This document shows, piece after piece, positions 1-10,385 of a DNA stretch of 64,000 nucleotides. Source of the stretch: Dryococelus australis (taxonomy: Eukaryota > Arthropoda > Insecta > Phasmatodea > Phasmatidae); the NCBI GenBank assembly GCA_029891345.1, contig CM057005.1, positions 68,705,760-68,769,759 on the forward strand, given 5' to 3'. The notes under the pieces are model-generated. The model searched no databases, was not told the origin of the DNA, and saw nothing but the letters and a program-made list of their open reading frames with translations. How positions within the stretch are numbered: the stretch's first letter is position 1; each line of letters begins with the position of its first letter. Position numbers and translations under genes: made by a program.

Positions 1-820
1 TGCCTATGAACAGTGTGTGGAAAGTCTTTTTTTGGATGGAATTATTTACATCTTAGTACGATAGTTTGATTTCCATATCTCAGCCCAGGTTCACATTTTC
101 TCATATGAAAACTACTTTATTAACAATCATAGGTCATTCCATGCAAAAGTAGACAAATTCTCTAAAATTTAGAGATTGTTGTAGAGAACTTTTTGTAATT
201 CTTTTAATGTGCTCAAGAAATGTATTTAACATTTTTGATACAGTAATTGTAATTATTTTGTGTTTCATATTGTTGTTTTAATGTTAAACGAAACCATGTA
301 GGCCTAAATGGTGGGAATTTTTTTGGTAAGATGTGTTCAGTTGGCATACTTGTATTTTCCCTCCAAAAAGGTGTTTGACATCCACAAGGTATTGTTCACA
401 GAACCAAATCTTACAGTAAAGGAAAATCAACAAGTATGTTCTTTAGGCGAGTTAATTTGTCATGAATGTAGTTATTTAGTGACTATATACATTGTTGCCA
501 AACTCACAGCAAAAAATAGACAAAAGTTTACTTGCTTAGTCAAATAGTGAGCTGAACATGAATTCCACATGTGAATGAAAGGGTTATGTTTGATATACAT
601 TTAATGTGACCATAGCTTGATTGGCTATAATTATGCTTAATAAGGCCAAAACTTATATTAAAATCTGTCACACCCGTAACACACATCCACGGAGTTCTTC
701 TTTGTAACAGTAAAGGAAGATAATAATTTTGGAATAGATTAGGTCTCTAGATAACAATTAGTTTTATTTCAGTGAAGCATGCTAGCTGTGATTTTAAAGT
801 TAAATTAATTATTTTTTTAC
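1..820. other. Gene-free AT-rich stretch
   Basis: No coding potential or recognised repeat is seen. The sequence is AT-rich with only short chance open frames. By position it would lie within IFT88 (probably a large intron) if that gene continues leftwards from its first coding exon at 10238-10384. This is inference. Confidence 0.5.
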
Positions 821-2113
821 AGAAGGAGATACAGGATAGAAAAGAACAAGTGTAAGTGGAGAGAGCAGTTGAAAAATGATCCAGATAAATGGAAAGAACA
901 CAGAGTAAAGAATAAAAGAGAGACAAGGCAGGAAGAATGAAAAATAAAGATTTCCTTTGTAATAACAAACAACTATTAATATTTAAATGTTTGAAGGGTT
1001 CCGAACGGCAAAGGAAGCACATACAGACGATGAAAGAGAAAAAATAACTGAAAGACAATATGCTATTATCACCTCTAGGTTAGTATAGATATCCACACAC
1101 TTTAGATAAAGTAGTCCAGAGGGTAAAGAAGTCACTTCCAATGAGTCCAACAAAACAAAAAACTGCATTAAACAATATAATTCTAGGTTTTTCTGTTAAA
1201 ATTTTAACAGCATCATTGAACCAACAAATAGCAAATAATGCTATTATGGAGGAAACAAAAGAGAAGGTTGTTTCAATTTATTTGAGAGAAGATATTAGCT
1301 GGCAGTCACCCAGTAAGAAAGATGCTAAGTCTGTAAAAATTTCAACCACTGGAAAACATATAACTGTTCAGAAGCGATATATGATTACCACAATCAAATC
1401 GACCTAATAATTTCTGTATCTGTCACAACTATGCTATCTTAAATTTCCTTTTAGAATCACTTAAATATTTAGATTGTTTCTCCTAAAATATTGGTGATTT
1501 ACTCGAAGCAATCTGTTGTGGCATTTAAAAGGAGTCAGTCGAAATTCTTTAAGGAATAAAAGAAAATTATTTCTGAAGATAAAATGATCATGCAAGTAGA
1601 TTTTGCGGAGAACTATGGTGTAGCCTACCAAGACGAAATTCAGATCATTGTAGCCACCATCAAATCAGAAATTTACATGTTGTGCTTGACTAAGTGATGG
1701 AAAAGTGTGATATTTTGCTGTAATCAGCGATGAACTACCACACAATAAGTTTACTTTTTATGTTTTCCTAAAGAAAGTGATAAATTGTGTCAAAGAAGAA
1801 TTCAAGGAACTGAAAACTGTGAAAGTGTTCTCGGGTGGTATGCCGGACGTAGGATAGTTAGTATTGCAACAAATTTTTTTCATTGTGCTTAAGATATAAT
1901 TTTAGGAATGAAAAGCATTTTCGTAATGTTGGAAGAAATTCACAAATCAAAGAGATGCTAATATACTCTTGGAACAATGTACAGGCTGTTCCTCGACTTC
2001 AGTCAAAACACTGTTTTAAACCATCAAAACAACAAATTCTGTCTCTTTGTAGGCCGCACTTCTTCCTCCCAGTTAGAGAAATGAAGCATGACAAAAGGAA
2101 CGTATTGTACAAT
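821..2113 (+). mobile_element. Decayed transposase-like gene relic (DFAENY family)
   Basis: Four modules lie in order on the plus strand. A very basic segment at 821-937 contains RRRYRIEKNKCKW and LKNDPDKWKEH. At 1252-1400 there is a segment with YLREDIS, a short P..KD element and VQKRYM. At 1590-1690 there is MQVDFAENYG followed by YQDEIQ. At 1711-1855 there is VISDELPHNKFTFYVFLKK followed by VKVFSGG. A weaker tail with a conserved His lies at 1960-2110. From memory, this module order occurs in repetitive genes of many invertebrates, with acidic residues in DFAEN and SDG resembling DDE transposases; I cannot assign a named superfamily. The frame is broken by stops after about 1405 and near 1690 and shifts between modules, so it is a dead copy. 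A polypyrimidine-AG just before the first module may be an ancestral splice acceptor. Terminal repeats were not found. Confidence 0.55.
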
Positions 2114-2634
2114 GCTATTTATTCAGAGGATGTGTTTTTGAATTTGGTATTACATTAAACCAAATTTGTACTGCTAGCTTCAATACAGGGTTGTTTCCAG
2201 ACAGTCTCAAATGTGCTATGGTAATACCATTTTTTAAGAAAGATGACAAGACCGAAGTAACCAATTATAGACCTATCTCACTTCTTACCTCCTTTTCAAA
2301 AGTAATAGAAAAACTAATTTACAGGAGACTGCAGCAACATTTTAAGAATAACACAATTTTATCTAATTTTCCGTTTGGCTTTAGGAAAAATGCCTCAATG
2401 GAATGCCATATGATGGAATCTATTGCAACCTCACTAAAGCATTTGACTGTATAAATCACAACATAATTAAAGAAAAATTAAAGTATCATGGCATCTCAGG
2501 TACACCCAATAAACTAATAAGCTCATACCTTTCAAACAGACAAGTATAGATCAAAGGAAAAACTACGTACTTTACTCTGAATTAGGAAAAATCAAGCATG
2601 GGTCCTACAAGGCTCAATATTAGGCCCCCTACTC

Positions 2635-3251
2635 CAGTGGCATTTATTCCATAGATGCAAGGTAAGCAATGCTTACCCCATACATATTGGAAATGTTTGA
2701 CCCTTTATAGTTTTTGCCTTATCTTTAAATTTAAACACATTTAAATCTGAGTTTCCCAATTCCGATTCGACAGAGTTTTCGTGACTCCTGTACTGTACAT
2801 GGATAGTGCTGCTATCTAGTATTTATTTCCACAAACGGGAGCGACTAGCAATTAAACAAATTCGCAAGGGAGTTACCCTGCTGCATTCCTTCGGCAGGGT
2901 AAGCAGGCAGTCGTACTATTTTGCATCCTCCAGTCCTCATTTTTCCTTGGAAAGTGGATGAAAGTGTTCGGGAAAACAGGAGTTTTCTTATAATTTGTAA
3001 TATGCTCTTCTCTAAGCAATATCCAGTTTAATTATTATTACATTCATTTTGTTTCTGTTTTATAACTAATGTTAGGTATTATAAAATGATAAATACATGT
3101 TGAGGGTAAGCAAATTTGGAAGTTGCGTTTGTTAGTAGAAATTGAAAATGGAACCACAGCATGGCATCAGCAAATGTTATCTAAAACACTCAAATATGTG
3201 GGGCTATTACTACATTGCTTACCCTGTAAAAATACTCACTACACACCACTG
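2635..3251. mobile_element. hAT-type non-autonomous element with perfect 8-bp target duplication
   Basis: This 617-bp element starts CAGTGG and ends CCACTG. It is flanked by perfect copies of CCCTACTC at 2627-2634 and 3252-3259. An 8-bp duplication and CAGTGG-type ends are the signature of hAT transposons. The inverted similarity extends inward: GGTAAGCAATG near the left end is matched in reverse by CATTGCTTACC near the right end. No transposase remains, so it is a MITE-like or internally deleted copy. It sits exactly inside the reverse-transcriptase region of the LINE relic, so it is younger than that LINE. Confidence 0.88.
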
Positions 3252-3489
3252 CCCTACTCTTCCTAGTTTATAAAATGACCTCCCATGTGCCTTAACTCCA
3301 GGCACTACTGCAATTTTATATACTGATTATACTAGCAGCCTAGTCACTGGAGACTCAGTAAATGATCTTATGCAAAAAACAGACACAACATTTAACAGAG
3401 CTAAATGCATGGTTTACTGGAAACAAATAAAATCCCAACCTATATAAAATATATCTTATAAATTTCCTCACAAAGAACAGAAAAAACAT

Positions 3490-5388
3490 TGATGCCGGCT
3501 AACAGCCAGCGGCGCTAGAGCCCATGACTGCGCTCACCACACATGTGTCCCACACGTGCGCAAAGAGGCCAATAATTTGTAACTTTCGTATAAATGTTAT
3601 TTTAAGTGTAAAATGTGTTCTGTTGTCTTTACAGTGTTTAATATGACTTAAAATGTTTTAAAGTGCTTACACTAATTTTAAATTGTTTGGCTATAAAATT
3701 CAAAGTTCCTGCGGCAGCGAGATTAAGAACATTTAATGTTCCGGCATGAACGCCACCATAAAGAGACACTAAAATAATATTGACATTCATAAGAAAATTA
3801 TAGAAATGCAAAACAATACTTAATTTGATTTGTTCCATTTTGTTTTCAATAATTAAATATTTTACTCGGCGTGCATAGCACTACCACTTATGTGATCCCC
3901 GTAGGCGGCCATGGTAGGTCCGTGCGATGCTTGTATCTGGACAGTCTATCGAGGAGAGCTGACGAGGTAAGACACTGTCACATACGCACTACAACTTTGT
4001 TCACTGATTTAGGTTTCCATAGTTATTTTGGTTTATTGGCTAACCTTTACTTGTGTACGTTTTTGCCAGACACTTTCCCCAGCATTATGCTTCCACTCTA
4101 ATAATTTCTTGCGCCCTTGTAGCATTTTTAACTTAATCGAGGAGGAGGAGAAGTATGTCGGAGAGGTCATGCGACCCGCGCAACTTGAATCAGGCACCAT
4201 CTGCCTATGTTTATGGCATTTCATTGTAACTTCTGCATTATTGCTACACACAAGTTTATGAGCTTTCTTTTCATGTATGTATCCGAGGATAATTTTCGAG
4301 TTTGAATATTTTACGGCAACATCACATATAACCACGTGGCCGACCGACGCCAAGTCTTTGTATACACCAATAATTTATCTCAGGGTACTATATGAGTTTT
4401 ATTTAGGGTTCAATGTATTTTTCACGTAAATTGATGCTTTTTGTACTTGGACACGCTGTCACAGTAATGTTTGATTTTACTGCCATCAGGCATGTTACAA
4501 GCCTGTAACCACTGCAATCGTAAAGAGAGTAATTTTCTCAGTAAGAATAACCTTTTGTCCGACTTTAATTTGCCATTTCCAAGCAGAAATTTGCAATTTC
4601 ACCTGCATCATGTGGTCCGCTACGAACTTCATCCAGCGGCATCCGCGCCATCTAAGCTTGTTTTCACATGTGTGTGTTTATTGTGAATATTCATCTCATG
4701 TCCCATCTTGTTTCATGTATCATTCAAGGGTTTACGTAATTTTGTAATTGGTGTACAGTGCAATTATTCCCGTCCTAGCCGGCTCTGTGTATAGGCCATC
4801 ACCACACTACCCATGTGCTGGAGGGCGAGCCCAGACGAGTTTGCGTTAGTGATGCCGAGTAATCACTTGTGTTAATATGTATTAAGGGTTTCATTTGTAA
4901 TTCACAGTGTCCTGTCTTCAGGGAAAAACCGTCAGTCCACCCTAGCAGCTGTCGGCCCTCTTCCCTTGTGAAGGCTGTGCTTTCACGCACCTCGTTGAGA
5001 TCATCCATCTAGGCGTGCCCTAGAGTAATTGCGGGCTGGGGAGCACCTAAGCGGAATTGGCTAGTCATGACCGAGATAATAATTTCATTGGCACGTTGAT
5101 GTGTATGCATAATAACAATAAAAAATAGTCTACAGTGAACTTAATTCTTTTATTCAGTAGTGACAGTGTCCTAGCCACATATGTTTTATTCAGTGTTTAT
5201 TTCCACTGATGTTTAGTAAAAAGGTTAGTATTGCCTACGTGTTTGTAAGTACACACGGGTGAGACAGACATACACAGAACCCACAGCATCCCTGAGAACC
5301 CTGAGTCTCAATAGTGCAGTGATTGGGAAGCACCGCTGGCACCCAAAGTTGTGTCTTCGTTCGTCTCGTGTTTCACCAGACAGTATCA
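3490..5388 (+). mobile_element. 1.9-kb TIR element, copy 1 (TGATGCC...TATCA ends, 4-bp TSD)
   Basis: The left end reads TGATGCCGGCTAACAGCCAG. The right end is a degraded form of GGCATCA. Flanks ACAT (3486-3489) and ACAC (5389-5392) match at 3 of 4 bases, as expected for an old 4-bp duplication. The internal sequence matches the copies at 19748-21597 and 43772-45712 along the whole length, including a GCATAGCACTACC-like block near 3871-3890, a CACCTCGTTGAGATCATCC block near 4990, and a CTGAGTCTCAA block near 5300. No conserved reading frame is seen across copies, so it appears non-coding. It is inserted in the LINE relic. The transposon superfamily is not assigned. Confidence 0.82.
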
Positions 5389-5489
5389 ACACTAATCAAT
5401 TAGTTAGCAGTAATAGAGACTAAATTAATGAATCAACAGTGACTATGTTTTTTGGCTTAAAAGTAGATAATTACATAACTGGAAATCTC

Positions 5490-6167
5490 ACATTGCGTAT
5501 ATTTTACCTAAATTAAGTTCAGCCTGTTTTGCTCATACTGCATTTTGAATCACATTCTTAAGATGAAGCTGTGGAAGTAGTTCAATGAAATTTGCAAGGT
5601 GTGTAGCTAATAAAACAAAGTTTTTGAAGTAGGTAAGGAATACGTTTGATGTGAACATTTTTAAAACATCACCAAATGATATGTAAAACTAAGCTTTCTG
5701 ATCTTTTCTATTTTTCTATACTTATCTCGGCGCCATGCTACGACAGATGAACGAACGCAAATGTTGTTGCACAGGAGTGGCCATACAGTCAGCTATGCCA
5801 AAATAAACTTTAAAGCATCTATCATATTTATTCTTCTCACCATAATAATATTTCTCATAGAACTGCGAGTAAGGCACAAAACAAAGAAAAAATTAATAGC
5901 CCCTAAACTATCAACAATTGCTTAACACATAGAGTTGTTTTGGATAGGTCTTGAGGTCCTCTACCTCCTTACTTCAGCTTGACACTACTTCTTGGGACAT
6001 ATTTTTTTAAGAGTGAAAGTGCAACAAGCTAGTCTATTAGCTGCAGTGTTTGTTCATATATACCTGGAATACATTAGTTATATTTTAATACATATAAATA
6101 TTATTCCTACATTGAAAATTCCATGCAAATGTCACACCCGTATGCATGCAATGGCCGTCATATGAAA
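5490..6167. other. Gene-free stretch between LINE relic and SINE
   Basis: No coding exon is seen. The first part may include further decayed LINE 3' sequence, but no motif could be recognised. The rest is AT-rich unique-looking DNA. Confidence 0.4.
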
Positions 6168-6424
6168 TAGTCTCAGTGGTTACGTGTTTAGACTACTTAC
6201 TTCCCACCATGTGAACCTGTTTCAATCCTTGGCCGGGTCACTCCAGATTTTCGCAAGTGGGAATCGTGCCGGACGATGCAGTTGGCCAATGGGTTTTCTC
6301 GGGGATCTTCCAATTCCCTGGTACTTGTATTCTGGTGCTGCTCCATTCTCACCTCATTTCACTCTCATCGGCTCTCAAGACTACGCTTTTTAAAAGCCGC
6401 CAAAATCTTTCAACTGAACAACAA
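6168..6424 (+). mobile_element. tRNA-derived SINE, copy 1
   Basis: The copy has a tRNA-like head with a degraded B box (GTTTCAATCC near 6219-6229) followed by CTTGGCCGGGTCACTCC. The body holds AAGTGGGAATCGTGCCGG and TTTTCTCGGGGATC. The minus-strand copy at 59082-59335 matches it throughout, which defines the family. Imperfect flanking repeats (TCATATGAAA at 6158-6167 and TCATGTGTGAAAA after 6424) may be an old target duplication. More diverged than the second copy. Confidence 0.75.
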
Positions 6425-6439
6425 TCATGTGTGAAAACC

Positions 6440-7704
6440 TTTATACGTGGGTTATGTGACTGTTCTGATTTCTAATGATTTTCAGTTGCAACTACACTAC
6501 ATATACATGTATAGCTATTTTTTTTAAATATTGAAAAACAGTTAAATTGATGGGGCCAAGAGGCAATTTTTTTGGCTCTCTTTATATTTTTCTGGGCATT
6601 TCTGTATATTGAACTATAAGGTTTAAAATGGGAAACAAAGAAAAAAATCTTTGATATTTAACACTCAAAAGAGTTGAAATCTACTCTTGAGTGAACAGAA
6701 TAAGTTATTATAAATAAAGGAAGTGAAGCCAATTTTGCAACAAGCAAAGTTCCTTAATGAAGATCTAGTTAAGGGTTTTGCCTGGCTGACGTATGAAGTG
6801 CATTGCAGAGATCTGGTAAAACAAAACATGATTAAAAAATAGTAATATAGTTTTTAGTGGTGTCTAAACACAAAAAGGCATTATGTAAGAAACATTTACG
6901 CAAACAAAGACAAATTTCAACTTCTCATTCCTGCTCCAAGAATAACTTTTTACGGGTATGAAATTGCTAAAACATGTGATTTTAAAATCAGTTAAGGCCG
7001 GGCTAGAATTGATTTAGCACACGCATAGCACGTGCGATAGCACAGACCACATGCATAGCACGAATCTGAAAGCTACAATAAAAATCACAAACGCACAGAA
7101 ACGACGGATGATTACAGAAAACCGTCATGAAAATGAAAGGAAACGATGCTCGGTAATTTGCACGTGCGTGTGTTGGTCATATTGAAATGAAAAAATAATA
7201 TTGATAGCTCTGTCTACTTTGCTGTTTGTGTGGTAATTTGAAGAAATATAATACGTTATATTGTTTTTCTTAACATATATTGCTTGTACTGTAGGGACCA
7301 CAAAAGTAGTGAGCTGCATCCCATAGTTCCAACAACAGACATTGCTCAGCACAGATTGGCAGAACGAAGGGGTGGCGGGGAAACGCGGACCGAGATTTGG
7401 ACGGCACAACAGTATATTACGCATTCTAAAATTATATAGTGCAGTGATGAAAGTGCTGCATTTACTTATGTATATGTGAAAACGAGAAAATATGTATGTT
7501 AACATGTTGTAAATTGTAACAATATATAAATATACGTAAAAATTGCAACACGTAGAGATTGTAAAGAAAATGTAACTAAAGTTATGAAAATCACCACAGA
7601 GAAGGCAGTGTTAGTTTTATTCACAGCTCACATTAACCAAGAGGGGCAAAAGCGCATCTCGCTGACATGTAAAACAAGGCTATATGAAAACATTAACATA
7701 GCAC
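6440..7704. other. Gene-free stretch with a short GCATAGCAC repeat
   Basis: No exon is recognised. At 7024-7062 the motif (G)CATAGCACG or GATAGCAC occurs three times within about 40 bp. The same nonamer occurs inside the TIR elements, so this may be a fragment of that family. The remainder is AT-rich with chance open frames. Confidence 0.35.
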
Positions 7705-9810
7705 TGATGCCGGGTAACAGCCAGCCGCGTTAAGACCATGATGGTGCTCACTACTCACGTGACATGTGGACATGCACGTGCGCAAAGAGACAATAATGGA
7801 ATATTTATTTGAAGAGTAAAATTATGTCTCTTGTTTTATTTCCAGGTTTCTCAGTGTTTAAATGTTTAAGATGTATGTTTCATAATGTTGCACAATGTTT
7901 GGTTATGAATTTAAAATGTGCGGTGCGGGAAGATTAAGAACATTACTATTCCGGCGTTGATGCCGGCATAAATTACATTTGATGACTAGAGAAAATTCAG
8001 AATTTAAATCTCAAATGTAAATCAATATTCAAATTATTTATGTGCCATTTATTTAAGAATATAAAAGTTTTATTCGGCATGCATAGCACTTCCGCTTGTG
8101 TGAACCCCGTAGGCAGCATGACCCCTGCCTCTGGGCAGTCCGTCAAGCAGAGCTGGCGAGGTAAGACGCTGTCACGTACACACTACAAACTTTTTGCACT
8201 GATGTAGATTATAATAGTTTCACTTTAGTATACCGGTTAACCTTTGCTTTGGTACATTTTGCCAGACATTCCCCAGCATTATGCTTCTGCTTTACTTAAT
8301 ATTTTGTCCCCTGGTGGCTTTTTAAATTTGGAAGAGGAGAAAGATGTTAGAGAGGCCACGCGGCCCACACAACTTTGAATCAGGCGCAATCCGTCTATGT
8401 TAAAGGCATTTCAGTGTAATTTCTGTTTAATTGCTGAGTGCAATTTTAAGAGCTTTATTTTCATGTATGTATTTCAGGGTAATTTTCATGTTTAATTGTT
8501 TTTACGGCCACATCACTTGCGCACAAGCACAGGAATTATAGGATATAGCTCTACTCTCTGTGTGCTTCCCCTGTGCGTGATTGTAGCAAGTGTCATACTA
8601 ATACATGTATTCTACTTTCTGTGCCTCTGCTGTTTTCTTCACAAACTTCAGAGCTGTCTTTAGACACAAATCATACTTTTATCTTTATTAGTAAGAATAT
8701 AGAGACTAATGCCAGCTGCTTCCCCAAGCCCGTTTGCCCGCCATCCCCGGCGACCGCTGCAGAGAGCAGCACTCTACCAGGCACTCGTGCACACCGGTTC
8801 AGTAGTGCGCTGTATCAGTCATCGGAATTTGCTACTTCAAGAATGTGACAAATAGTCGTAAGGTAAGCGCTCGTGACGGGAGCGCAAGTGCAGAGCAAGT
8901 CAGTGCAAGGTACAGCGCAACCACGTGTGCCCGCACGCACATGTTTGGAAAGTAGATCCTGTAATGTCAGGAGAAAGTTAATCATTCATTAACTAAGAAA
9001 AGCTCAAGGACGCCAAGTCACGCAACATGTATAAGAACAGCCCCTAATATGTTTTAAGTGCCCCCGCAGGCTTCAGTGTACCATTTATTGTTTTTCTTTA
9101 CTTTTCATTTCTCATGTGTTCCATCCCCATTTCATTTCATCCAGTGTTTTATGTGCATTAAAGGGTTTCTGTGTCTTATGTAATTGTTTATGCAAGAGTT
9201 GTAATCAAGCAACATGCATATGTTTTTGCAGAGTTCTTGTGTGTAAGAAAATAGTCCGCACAGCCTGCTTGCCAGCCAACCTGGCCAGCACGCTGCGGCG
9301 GAAAGTTTAGTCATTGTACCGTGTCTCGAGGAAGTGGATGTACGGACCAGCAGGGTCATGTATAGCGTGCTTAGGCGTCGCATCAACCTTTTGAACTAAT
9401 CACCTTCACTGCAATTGACTTTCAAGTTATCGGGAAGTCGTTTATTTTGCTGCCCAAGATTCTCCACTCCTCCCTTTCCATGGAATAGCATTGCCTGGGA
9501 AGGCTTAACTTTTCAACTTAATTATTTGTGGCCATGTGCTTTTTTTTAACAGTGTTACCCTACCAGCGGGTTAAGTCTGGTACACGTTTTGTAAGTTGTT
9601 TCCTCGAGGAACATTTAAATAAAACCCATTGAATTAACGTACGGAGTATGCGTCTTCATTCGGGTTGCCTACGGGCTATAGGGGCGTGGGACCCCAACTT
9701 TCCCGCCATTTTCTAAGCGTACTATGCAAAGTGTTTATGTGTATTTTCAGAGTGTTTTGCATTTTCGTTTAACTAAATATGGGCGTGTGAGTCGTCCCAA
9801 GACCTCACTA
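7705..9810 (+). mobile_element. TIR element copy 2: shared 5' half, divergent 3' half
   Basis: The left end TGATGCCGGGTAACAGCCAG and the next roughly 820 bp match copies 1, 3 and 4 closely, including the GCATAGCACTTCCGC and GGTAAGACGCTGTCACG blocks. After about 8525 the sequence departs from the other copies. Only a weak stretch near 9090-9190 (TCTCATGTG... then AAGGGTTTCTGTG) still resembles them. The later part, about 9236-9610, instead resembles the repeat at 14990-15740, best in ACCAGCGGG..AAG.C.GGTAC. The right end is not clear and 9810 is approximate. I read this as a sister subfamily or a recombinant. A CAG before 9070 and others look like splice acceptors but have no supported exon. 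Confidence 0.55.
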
Positions 9811-10237
9811 CGTAACAAGTATAGTACTGGTAGGTATTTTATTAATTATGAAGGACGGAGCACCAACAGAAGGATATCGCCGTGGCTGTTGGCACATGAT
9901 CCTGAAAGGAGTCTGTTCTACATCACCCATGGCATTTATGGCATTATCATCTGTCTTCAAGTACACATCACACCTGACCTGCACTTGCTACTAACTTAAT
10001 GAGAAAGTAGTGTCCATGCTGTGAGAGCTGTGCATGGGGTACAGGAAAGCTAGTATAGGCCGTTTTGCTCCACCATCCTACTGTCAAGACAATGAGGCAA
10101 TAAGTGAGTGAGCAAGAGTTGGCTGTAAGAACTCATGAATTTTGAGGCCTCAATTGAGCAAAATAGGTGCAAGAAGAACCCGTATATGCATTTTCTACAC
10201 TGAAGGAAATGGTAATAAAATAATGAATTGAACTTAC
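9811..10237. other. Presumed start of IFT88 intron (minus strand)
   Basis: This lies immediately downstream, on the minus strand, of the donor GTAAGT that ends the IFT88 exon. No second IFT88 exon was found here or further left in the window. Confidence 0.5.
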
Positions 10238-10384
10238 AATTGGTCTCCGGCCGTAGCTTGTACGAATTGCTTCTTGGAACACCTCATCATTCTCGAGATC
10301 TTTGGTGCTGAATGCTGAAGGGTATTCATTATACCCTGAGTACAGGTCATCGTCGATCGCTGAAGCAAAGCGCAGGGGCTCCAT
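10238..10384 (-). CDS. IFT88: IFT88, first coding exon (partial gene)
   Basis: This exon encodes 49 residues from ATG at 10384 to a consensus GTAAGT donor (complement of 10232-10237), ending in phase 0. The peptide has DDDLYSGYNEY, then KDLENDEVFQEAIRTS and YGRRP. These align with the N-terminus of animal IFT88 (vertebrate DDLYSGFNDY, EELENDTGFQQAVRTS, HGRRP). IFT88 is a TPR-repeat core subunit of the IFT-B train needed to build cilia; the Drosophila orthologue is NOMPB. The TPR region is encoded by exons beyond the left edge. An in-frame stop lies upstream of the ATG, and CCTAG directly before GATGG could be a splice acceptor, so a 5' non-coding exon may exist further right. The gene points away from CFAP45. 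The identification rests on the short but very characteristic N-terminal motif. Confidence 0.88.
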
Positions 10385-10385
10385 C

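Larger units (their letters stand above)
2170..5480 (+). mobile_element. LINE (Jockey/CR1-type) reverse-transcriptase relic, split by two insertions
   Basis: The block at 2190-2633 encodes the front of a non-LTR reverse transcriptase: VIPFFKKDD, TNYRPISLL, a PFGFRKNAS box, then (shifted frame) FDCINHNIIKEKL and SSYLSNRQV, and finally the QGSILGPLL motif. The block at 3252-3489 continues with the palm motif in degraded form (ILYTDYTSSLVTG, where YADD is usual). A short block after 5389 resumes with INESTVTMFFGLK, the segment expected after the palm. The first gap is a hAT-type MITE and the second a 1.9-kb TIR element. Stops and frame changes show the LINE is dead. The endonuclease and ORF1 are not seen, as expected for a 5'-truncated copy. 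The motif style fits the Jockey/CR1 group, but the clade is uncertain. Confidence 0.75.
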
